Source: Phycisphaerae bacterium
Lineage (GTDB): Bacteria; Planctomycetota; Phycisphaerae; Sedimentisphaerales; SM23-30
Assembly: GCA_016342495.1 (NCBI GenBank)
Contig: JAEIOG010000001.1
Location: 1-64,000, forward strand
DNA length: 64,000 nucleotides
Direction: 5' to 3'
Under the pieces are notes generated by a model. That model ran no database searches, had not been told where the DNA came from, and worked only from the letters and a program-made list of their open reading frames with translations. Shown here piece after piece: positions 6,851 to 13,918 of the stretch (position 1 is its first letter; every line of letters begins with the position of its first letter). Made by a program: the position numbers and the translations under genes.

Positions 6851-8791
6851 ATGATAATAAAGCCCCAAATACTATGCCCGGAAACGGTCTGGATAGCAAA
6901 TATGAAAGTTCTGTGGGAAAACAATGCAAAATTGGCCCAGCAGATAGAATTAGCAGAACCAGAACATATCGACTTGATACCGACCAGGTCAGGAGATTAT
7001 ACCTGCCAACGACAAGGCCCGCTAGGTGAATTAGTGTTTATCCATAGCAAATATGACCCGATCAAAGAAGCTGGTCGCTGGGTTGAAGGGGCAATGCAGA
7101 TCGCTGAGGGTCAAAGAGACGAAGAAGACCGGATGCCGATGTGTTTCGTGGTGGATGGTTTTGGACTGGGATATCATGTCAAAGCCCTGCTGGAGAATTT
7201 AAGCTCAGATGCTTTTGTGATCGTAGTTGAACCAGATATAGCGATGATAGCTACAGCATTAAAGGTGATTGATTTTTCAGAATACCTGGAAAACAATATA
7301 GTTTTCATACTCAAAGACCAGCGGCAAGAAATTCTCAATAAACTCGAACGCTATAATGCAACGATGATGATGGGAGTAGTATTTACCCGTTCGTTACAAA
7401 AGGCAGATTCCCAGTTTTTCTCGTCAGTGCACAAGGCTATCGGTGATTATGCATCTTATACCCGCAGTCATTTAATGTCTCTGGTGGGCAATTGCGTAAT
7501 AACCTGCCGCAATCTGTTAAATAATCTGCCGGTATACATGGGTACAAAGCCTATCAATATTCTGCTGGACAGATTTATGAAGAAGCCAGCGATTGTGGTG
7601 TCGGCAGGTCCTTCGCTATCGAAAAACATTGATTATATCAAGGAGATAAGAGATAAAGTTGTGGTTATTGCGGTGCAGACAACCCTTAAGCCATTACTAG
7701 CAAAAGGGATCAAGCCTGATTTTGTCACATCGCTGGATTATCATGAAATATCAAAGCGATTTTTCCAAGGGATGGATTCAGCAGATCTTAGCGATATTCA
7801 TCTGGTAGCAGAACCCAAAGCGACATGGCATGTAATAGATGCATATCGAGGCAAAGGGCCAATATCACTATTAGGCAATGATTTTTTGAAAGTGGTTCTG
7901 GAAGGGGCTGATGATGAGCATGGGCATCTGCCAGCAGGGGCTACGGTTGCACACCTGGCGTTTTACCTGGCGGAATATATGGGATGTGATCCGATTATTT
8001 TAACGGGGCAGGACCTGGGATATTCTAATAATGTTTATTACAGTCCGGGCAATGCCCTGCATGAGGTATGGAAGCCGGAACTAAATCGTTTTTGCACTAT
8101 AGAGATGAAAGAATGGTCGAGAATTGCCCGTTCTCGCCGAATGCTGCGAAAAGTGAAAGATATTTATGACAATCCAATCTATACCGATGAGCAGATGTAT
8201 ACATATCTGCAGCAGTTTGAAAAAGATTTCGCTCAGTGCAAGGCCCAGGTGATCGACGCAACCGAAGGTGGTGTCAAAAAAGAATGTACGGTAATAATGA
8301 CATTAAAGGAAGTTGCTGAGCAATATTGCACCGAGAATATTGATCCTAAGCTTTTGGAATACCGCAAAGATATTATTGAATTTGATAAATCTCATCATGT
8401 TAAAGCTTGTGACCTTTTAGATAAACGTATCAAAGATGTAAATGAGTTATTAGATATTTCTAATGAAACAGTGAAGATCGTCAAAGAAATGCTGGAGATA
8501 ATCGAAGACCAGCCAGCATTAAATAAAAAAATGGGGAGACTGGATGAACTGCGAACAATGGTCAAACATAGAAACAGCACATATGGTTTGGTGCGACAGG
8601 TTTCGCAGATGGCCGAGCTGTTTCGTTTTAGAGAAGATCGCACTATTAATGCCAACACAAAAGCCGGTATAGAACGCCAAAGGCGTCAACTTCGACGTGA
8701 TGCATCTTATGTATCGGAAATAGCGATTGGCTGCAAAACTATGCTGGAATTGCTGGAATCTGCAAAACAAAGAATCCAGGATGAGATTTAA
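6851..8791 (+). CDS. Maf-type motility-associated glycosyltransferase (DUF115 / MptE-like)
   Basis: A 646-residue cytoplasmic protein of the motility accessory factor family, thought to transfer nonulosonic acids from CMP-sugars onto flagellin or other proteins. The core DUF115 signature KPAIVVSAGPSLSKN lies near residues 244-258, followed by a nucleotide-binding-like region (KPDFVTSLDYHE, then ILTGQDLGYSNNVYY near residue 385). The N-terminal part (TCQRQGPLGELVFIHSKYDP) matches the Maf N-terminal domain, and the C-terminus is helical. Length is typical. The start has GAG six bases upstream; an ATG 17 codons later is an alternative. It heads a plus-strand cluster with neuA and neuB, which supports the function. 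Confidence 0.85.
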   Translation: MIIKPQILCPETVWIANMKVLWENNAKLAQQIELAEPEHIDLIPTRSGDYTCQRQGPLGELVFIHSKYDPIKEAGRWVEGAMQIAEGQRDEEDRMPMCFVVDGFGLGYHVKALLENLSSDAFVIVVEPDIAMIATALKVIDFSEYLENNIVFILKDQRQEILNKLERYNATMMMGVVFTRSLQKADSQFFSSVHKAIGDYASYTRSHLMSLVGNCVITCRNLLNNLPVYMGTKPINILLDRFMKKPAIVVSAGPSLSKNIDYIKEIRDKVVVIAVQTTLKPLLAKGIKPDFVTSLDYHEISKRFFQGMDSADLSDIHLVAEPKATWHVIDAYRGKGPISLLGNDFLKVVLEGADDEHGHLPAGATVAHLAFYLAEYMGCDPIILTGQDLGYSNNVYYSPGNALHEVWKPELNRFCTIEMKEWSRIARSRRMLRKVKDIYDNPIYTDEQMYTYLQQFEKDFAQCKAQVIDATEGGVKKECTVIMTLKEVAEQYCTENIDPKLLEYRKDIIEFDKSHHVKACDLLDKRIKDVNELLDISNETVKIVKEMLEIIEDQPALNKKMGRLDELRTMVKHRNSTYGLVRQVSQMAELFRFREDRTINANTKAGIERQRRQLRRDASYVSEIAIGCKTMLELLESAKQRIQDEI

Positions 8792-8855
8792 TTACAATTA
8801 AAAATGAAAAGTTGGTAATACTTTAGCCATAAGAAGTAGGAAATAATATATTAGT

Positions 8856-8895
8856 CACGGATTTTAGCGGATTATTACGGATTGGCACGGATTTG
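8856..8895 (+). repeat. Dispersed CACGGATT repeat, copy B
   Basis: Reads CACGGATTTTAGCGGATT then ATTACGGATTGGCACGGATT, a tandem of near-identical GGATT words. Related to 6621-6674 and 37591-37644. It lies between the maf gene and the SPASM gene. Confidence 0.55.
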
Positions 8896-8939
8896 TCCAG
8901 TGTACTTCCTTAGTTTTTGACAAAAAGTGAAACATTTTA

Positions 8940-10544
8940 ATGATTGAAAATAAACAAAAAACTATAGCTTATATCTGGGCAGACTTAAATAAAAGCTGCC
9001 TTGGAACCGGATCTAGAATCGGTGATAAAATCGGTGATATTGCGGTATTGCCCCGGACCTGCCAGAGACTCAGTAAAGCCAAACAGCTTGATGACATCAT
9101 TGTGTTTTGCCCGGCAGACCAACAAGATAATATTGGGACTCTGCTGAATGGCCATGATGTAGAAATTGTAGGCCTTAATGAACCAATCAGTAATCCAGGT
9201 TTAATAAAACAGCGTAAATGGTCGGTTAATTCCTGGCGTGGCGGCATAGACGAAGCGACGGTTTTTGATGAGATACCTACCAGCGATGAAATAATTCTCT
9301 ATCTGCGTGAACTTGAAGTTTATGGAGCAATTGGGGTTCATGCCGAGGCGATTTTTATTGACCCGGTTTTGATTGATAAGCTGATATTACATTATTATGA
9401 CAATGCCAGTGCGATGCGATTTGCTTTCAGCCAAAGCCCACCGGGACTTTGCGGCTGTATGTACCGGTTGGATATTCTGCATGAAATGAATATGACCAAG
9501 TTGCACGCCGGAGAAGTTATGGCTTATAATCCGGGAAATCCGCGGGCGGACCTGATAGTTGAAGAATGCAATTATAAGCTGGGGCCGGAGATATATACTT
9601 GTGATTTTCGTTTTATAGCTGACACTAAACGAGGATTTAATGTGCTTGAAAAGTTCATAACTGAAAATCCTGATAGTTGTGAAATGGCAAGTGCCGAGAT
9701 AATAGAAAAGATAAGGCCATATTATAAAGCTTTAGGTGATATGCCGAAAGAGATTAATGTTGAGATCAATACCACTATCAGCAAAAGAATTAGTGGTTAT
9801 CCGCATAATGAAAATCAAAGTCGTCAGGAGATGACTCTTGAAACTTTTACTAAAATATTAGAAGGCATCGGCGATTATGATGATGTTTGTTTGACGATTG
9901 GCGGCATGGGCGAACCATTGGCACATGAGCAATTGCCAGAGATGTTGAGGTTAGCTAAAAAAGCTGGCGTGTTTGGTATTAATATCCAGACCGATGGGAT
10001 TTTGCTGGATGATAGATGGCGGGAGATTTTTGCCGAGAATGATGTTGATGTAATTAGCGTTTATCTTGATGGCCATAGCGATGAAGAATATGAAAAAGTC
10101 AAGGTTCAAATTAAATCAATGTTTGAATATTATAAAACATTGGCTGCCCGGCCTTTGCTTGTTCCGCATATGACGAAATGCCATAAAACGATGGGCAAAA
10201 TGGAAGAATTTTTTGATTATTGGATAGCCAACGCTGACTATGCAATGATTGATGGCTATAGCAATTTTGCAGGGCAGATAGAAGATCAGGCAGTGATGAA
10301 TATGGCACCGCCGAGCCGCAGTTGCTGTGTAAAGCTAAGCCAAAGTATGACGATTTTAGCCAACGGTGATACTACGATTTGCCCATTGGATTTTAAAGGT
10401 GAGCAGGTATTTGGTAATGTTGGGAAGATGTCGATCAGTGAACTTTGGAGACATGGGGTATTGGATGAGTTACGCCGGCAGCATAGCGGGAATTGTATAG
10501 ATAATGAGCTGTGCGATGGATGTAATGACTGGCATAGATTTTAA
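8940..10544 (+). CDS. Nucleotidyltransferase-like / SPASM fusion lacking radical-SAM cysteines
   Basis: A 534-residue protein of unusual architecture. Residues 1 to about 230 resemble SpsF/CMP-KDO-synthetase-type nucleotidyltransferases (SRIGDKIGDIAVLPRTCQRL, then DDIIVFCPADQQDN), but the Arg/Lys-rich catalytic loop is altered. Residues about 272-450 follow a radical-SAM barrel (VEINTTISKRISGY, GGMGEPLAHEQLPEML, VISVYLDG), yet the CxxxCxxC that should follow strand 1 is absent. A C-terminal SPASM domain keeps cysteines at 462, 463, 481, 519, 525 and 528 and the FGNVGKMSISELW element. A spirochaete family called spiro-SPASM, as I recall it, has a similar missing motif. Context suggests a role in protein glycosylation; catalysis by S-adenosylmethionine cleavage looks impossible. 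Confidence 0.75.
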   Translation: MIENKQKTIAYIWADLNKSCLGTGSRIGDKIGDIAVLPRTCQRLSKAKQLDDIIVFCPADQQDNIGTLLNGHDVEIVGLNEPISNPGLIKQRKWSVNSWRGGIDEATVFDEIPTSDEIILYLRELEVYGAIGVHAEAIFIDPVLIDKLILHYYDNASAMRFAFSQSPPGLCGCMYRLDILHEMNMTKLHAGEVMAYNPGNPRADLIVEECNYKLGPEIYTCDFRFIADTKRGFNVLEKFITENPDSCEMASAEIIEKIRPYYKALGDMPKEINVEINTTISKRISGYPHNENQSRQEMTLETFTKILEGIGDYDDVCLTIGGMGEPLAHEQLPEMLRLAKKAGVFGINIQTDGILLDDRWREIFAENDVDVISVYLDGHSDEEYEKVKVQIKSMFEYYKTLAARPLLVPHMTKCHKTMGKMEEFFDYWIANADYAMIDGYSNFAGQIEDQAVMNMAPPSRSCCVKLSQSMTILANGDTTICPLDFKGEQVFGNVGKMSISELWRHGVLDELRRQHSGNCIDNELCDGCNDWHRF

Positions 10545-10578
10545 TTGAGTTAACAGTGAAAAACTAAAAGTTTTATCA

Positions 10579-10602
10579 GCATGGGCATAGCCCATCCTAC
10601 CT
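10579..10602 (+). repeat. REP-like palindrome, shorter variant
   Basis: GCATGGGCATAGCCCATCCTACCT shares the outer words of the REP units at 172-236 and 2169-2233 (GCATGGGC, CCCATCCTACCT), but the hairpin arm is shorter (GGGCATAGCCC). It lies between the SPASM gene and neuA. Confidence 0.5.
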
Positions 10603-10642
10603 ATATAACTTACAGTATGGGTAAAGCCTGTCCCAGGCAATT

Positions 10643-11371
10643 ATGAATATGGAAAATAAAAAAATATTGGGTTTGATACCTGCCCGGGCGGGCAGCGTTG
10701 GGGTGCCGGGTAAGAATGTGCGGTTGCTAATGGGTAAGCCTGTGATCAGCTATTCAATAGATACGGCAAGAGAATCGAAATTTATTGATAAGATTTCGGT
10801 TTCCAGCGATGATGCCAAGGTCATGGAACTATGTAAAGCCCTTGATGATGTGGTGTTTGTAAACCGGCCTGAAGAGTTGGCCAGCAATAGTTCACGGGTT
10901 GATGATGCGATGCGGCATTGCCTGAGGTGTTTGAAAGAAGAGCATGGGTATGAACCTGATATTGTGGTTTTGCTTTATGCCAACATTCCGGTACGTAGCG
11001 ATACGATAATTGATCGGGCGATTGAGAAACTGATTGAAACTGATGCCGACAGTGTTCAGAGTTTTACTGATCCGGGTAAATTTCATCCGTATTGGCTTTA
11101 TCAGCTGGAAAATGATGGTGCGGCCAACAAATATATACCAAATAAGATTTATCGCCGACAGGAATTGCCGAGTTTATATGCCGTAGATGGCGCGGTGGCG
11201 GTAATAAAAACCAGTGTATTATTAGATGCCAAAGGTAATGATAATCCGCATGCATTTTTTGGCACTAAACGCAGAGCGGTGATTCAGCAGCCTCACGAAA
11301 CAGTGGACATTGATTCACAATTGGATTTTTACCTGGCAGAAGCAGTTTTGCGTGCAAAGGAAAACAAATGA
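10643..11371 (+). CDS. neuA: Acylneuraminate (nonulosonate) cytidylyltransferase
   Basis: A 242-residue enzyme that couples CTP to a nonulosonic acid, giving the CMP-sugar donor. The N-terminal nucleotide loop LIPARAGSVGVPGKNVRLL near residues 11-29 is diagnostic, followed by the substrate region SVSSDDAKVM and later FFGTKRRAVIQQPHETVDID, with the metal-binding Asp near the C-terminus. A second ATG three codons in could also start translation. It overlaps the next gene by four bases (ATGA), showing coupling. The sequence does not tell whether the sugar is neuraminic, legionaminic or pseudaminic acid, so the symbol names the family only. Confidence 0.88.
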   Translation: MNMENKKILGLIPARAGSVGVPGKNVRLLMGKPVISYSIDTARESKFIDKISVSSDDAKVMELCKALDDVVFVNRPEELASNSSRVDDAMRHCLRCLKEEHGYEPDIVVLLYANIPVRSDTIIDRAIEKLIETDADSVQSFTDPGKFHPYWLYQLENDGAANKYIPNKIYRRQELPSLYAVDGAVAVIKTSVLLDAKGNDNPHAFFGTKRRAVIQQPHETVDIDSQLDFYLAEAVLRAKENK

Positions 11372-12822
11372 GTAAATGTGATGTAGTTTTGATATTTCCC
11401 CCGATTCGAACCTGGGATAATCCACGGAATTTCCCGACAGGGACAGGTTTGGTCGCCGCGATTCTTCGTGATGCCGGCTATAGCGTCAAAGTTATTGATG
11501 CCAATGGTTTGAGATTAACTCAGGAGCAAACTGTTGAGCTTTTAAAAGAATATGATCCGGCAATTATTGGTGTTGGCGGACTGATTACGACTTATAAATG
11601 GATTAAGGAATTAATGCCACTGGTTCGCGAAGGGTTACCGGGCAAGCCGGTTGTACTTGGCGGTTCGGTAGGTACCAGTATTATTGAGACCGCTTTACGG
11701 AATCTGGACATTGATATAATTTGTGTTTGCGAAGGTGATGTAACGATGCCAATACTGGTTGATGCTTTGCTGAATGGTAAAGAAATCGCAGATATTGAGG
11801 GGATTGCTTATCTGAAAGATGATCAGGTCGTAAAAACACCTGAGCGGACGATGGTAGCGGACCTGGATGCCCTGCCTATGGTCGCATGGGATTTGTTTCC
11901 GATGGATGTATACCTGCAAAACCCGGTGGTGGGCGTGGGCAGAGATATTGATATTATCAGTTCGAGGGGATGTCCGTTTAACTGCCGATATTGCTATCGA
12001 ATATTTGGCAGGAAGTTTCGGGCAAGGTCGGCGGCTAATGTTGTAGCTGAAATTGAGGCTTTGCGAGAAAGATATGACGTTGATTTTATCAGTTTTCAGG
12101 ATGACTGTTTTGTGATTGATAAGAAGCGGGTATATGAAATTTGCGATTTAATGGACGCCAAAGGATTGTCAAAACATATTCGCTGGAGCTGTACGGGGCG
12201 GGTTACGGTTTGCGACTATGATTTATTGAAACGGATGAAAGATTCCGGCTGTGTTTCGGTGAGCTATGGCATCGAATCGGGTTCACAAGATATATTAAAC
12301 AATATGGGCAAGGATGCGACGCTGGATCAGGATCGGGCAGCTATTGCCAACACTCGTAAGGCTGGCTTGCGGTGCCCGGTTTCATTTATGATTGGTTACC
12401 CGGGTGAAACTGAGGAAACTGTAATGCAGACGGTAGAATTCTGTAAAGAAGAGAATATTCCCTTGTCGGCTTTGATGTTTACCTGTCCATATCCGGGGAC
12501 GGCTTTGTATGAACAGGTCAAAGATACCGAAAACTTTAAGAAGCAATATCCAACCGAAGAAGAATTCGTATTGACTATTGGTGATGCGATTGATTTTACA
12601 GTTAATTTAACTGATATAGACAAAGATGAATTGATTTCGATTCGTGACCGGGCATTGAAATTAGTGGCGGAGAGCTATGTCGGGCCAACAGCAGCTGAGA
12701 TTGAAGCACAGGACAAAGAACTTTATGGCCCGGAATTATATGCCAAAGCTCAAAAGCAAATGGAAAACCCGGCGATGCAGGAGCATCGTAAGAGACATGG
12801 ATTTAATGAGGGGAAAAAATGA
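11368..12822 (+). CDS. Cobalamin-binding-domain radical SAM protein
   Basis: A 484-residue class B-type radical SAM enzyme. Residues 1 to about 150 form a B12-binding-like Rossmann domain (VLIFPPIRTWDN, GLVAAILRDAGYSVKVID, PAIIGVGGL, VLGGSVGT). The [4Fe-4S] motif is GCPFNCRYCYR, cysteines 202, 206 and 209, followed by an Elp3-type barrel (FISFQDDCFVIDKKRVYE, VSYGIESGSQDIL, SFMIGYPGETEE). It overlaps neuA and neuB by four bases on each side, so it is made together with them. Such enzymes often methylate unactivated carbons or rearrange rings; the substrate is not evident, but a nonulosonate precursor or the glycan is a sensible guess. Confidence 0.88.
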   Translation: MSKCDVVLIFPPIRTWDNPRNFPTGTGLVAAILRDAGYSVKVIDANGLRLTQEQTVELLKEYDPAIIGVGGLITTYKWIKELMPLVREGLPGKPVVLGGSVGTSIIETALRNLDIDIICVCEGDVTMPILVDALLNGKEIADIEGIAYLKDDQVVKTPERTMVADLDALPMVAWDLFPMDVYLQNPVVGVGRDIDIISSRGCPFNCRYCYRIFGRKFRARSAANVVAEIEALRERYDVDFISFQDDCFVIDKKRVYEICDLMDAKGLSKHIRWSCTGRVTVCDYDLLKRMKDSGCVSVSYGIESGSQDILNNMGKDATLDQDRAAIANTRKAGLRCPVSFMIGYPGETEETVMQTVEFCKEENIPLSALMFTCPYPGTALYEQVKDTENFKKQYPTEEEFVLTIGDAIDFTVNLTDIDKDELISIRDRALKLVAESYVGPTAAEIEAQDKELYGPELYAKAQKQMENPAMQEHRKRHGFNEGKK

Positions 12823-13847
12823 TTATTCGACCTTTATGGCAAAAGAATACACCTTATATAATCGCCGAAGCAGGAGTTAATCATAATGGCTGTATCTATA
12901 CCGCAATTGAGATGATAGATGCAGCTAAGGAAGCCGGGGCGCATTGCGTGAAATTCCAGGCTTTTACCACTGATGAACTGGTTTTGATAGATGCCCCGAC
13001 TGCCAGCTATCAAAAGAAGAATACCGGGGCGAAAAGTCAGCATGAAATGTTGAAAAAGCTGGAGCTATCAAAAGATGATTTGATTGAACTTAAGAGGCGC
13101 TGCAATGAAAAAGAAATTGATTTCATGGTGACGCCCTTTTCGGCCAACTGGGTCGAGTTTTTGACTTCGATTGGCGTCATCGCATTTAAGATTGGTTCGG
13201 GCAATACGACCGATCCATTTTTGATTGAAGCAATCGGGAAAAGTCATCTGCCGGTGATAATTTCCACGGGGATGTGTGATCTGGGCGAAGTTCGAGACAG
13301 CATTCATGCCCTGCGAGCAGCCGGAGCAACCGATATGGCGATTTTGCATTGTGTGAGTTTGTATCCGACGCCTTTGGATAAATTGAATTTGAAAGCTATC
13401 TCGACTCTGGCAAATCTGAATTTAGCCGTGGGGTTTTCTGACCATAGCATTGAAACCGTTACTGGAATGCTGGCTATCGCAGCGGGCGCTACTATACTGG
13501 AAAAACATTTCACGCTGGATCAAAAATCATTTGGGCCTGATCATAAGATGTCACTTGAACCGGAGCAGCTGAGTCAATATGTTACCGGTGCGTTAGCGGC
13601 ATATGAGGCAATGGGTGATGGTATAAAAAGACCATGTCGGGCCGAACAGCAAACCAAAAAAGCCGCCCGGCTGTCTTTGGTAGCGGTTTGTGATATCGAA
13701 CCGGGGACAAAAATCACCAAAAGCATGCTAACAGCTAAACGGCCCGGTTCGGGGATACCAGCTGAGCAGATAAATGATGTACTGGGTAAAATCACAATCG
13801 AACCTATCAAAGCCAATCAGCTGATAAATATGAAAGTTTTGCAATAA
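12819..13847 (+). CDS. neuB: N-acetylneuraminate synthase family protein
   Basis: A 342-residue synthase condensing phosphoenolpyruvate with an N-acetylhexosamine-type sugar to a nine-carbon nonulosonic acid. The TIM barrel starts with PYIIAEAGVNHNG, contains VKFQAF, FKIGSGNTTDPFLIE, ISTGMCDLGEV, LHCVSLYPTP and VGFSDHS, and ends with EKHFTLDQKSFGPDHKMSL. The C-terminal SAF (antifreeze-like) domain begins near residue 283 (SLVAVCDIEPGTKI) and ends PIKANQLINMKVL. The length is normal. The start codon overlaps the radical SAM stop in ATGA. No UDP-GlcNAc epimerase gene lies nearby, so the precursor sugar is made elsewhere. Confidence 0.9.
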   Translation: MIIRPLWQKNTPYIIAEAGVNHNGCIYTAIEMIDAAKEAGAHCVKFQAFTTDELVLIDAPTASYQKKNTGAKSQHEMLKKLELSKDDLIELKRRCNEKEIDFMVTPFSANWVEFLTSIGVIAFKIGSGNTTDPFLIEAIGKSHLPVIISTGMCDLGEVRDSIHALRAAGATDMAILHCVSLYPTPLDKLNLKAISTLANLNLAVGFSDHSIETVTGMLAIAAGATILEKHFTLDQKSFGPDHKMSLEPEQLSQYVTGALAAYEAMGDGIKRPCRAEQQTKKAARLSLVAVCDIEPGTKITKSMLTAKRPGSGIPAEQINDVLGKITIEPIKANQLINMKVLQ

Positions 13848-13861
13848 TCTCAGCGAACAAA

Positions 13862-13891
13862 AAAACCTCCGGTTTTAACTCCGGAGGTTTT
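13862..13891. terminator. Bidirectional rho-independent terminator
   Basis: A perfect 11-bp stem AAAACCTCCGG/CCGGAGGTTTT with an 8-base loop lies between two convergent genes (neuB ends at 13847, the DUF1080 gene at 13919). The A/T arms let it work in both directions. Confidence 0.85.
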
Positions 13892-13918
13892 GAAGAAAAT
13901 GCAGTTTCCTGCTATTTG

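Noticed and set aside
6747-6929. 60-codon minus frame overlapping the Maf start
   Set aside because: It overlaps the Maf-type gene on the opposite strand and has no family features.
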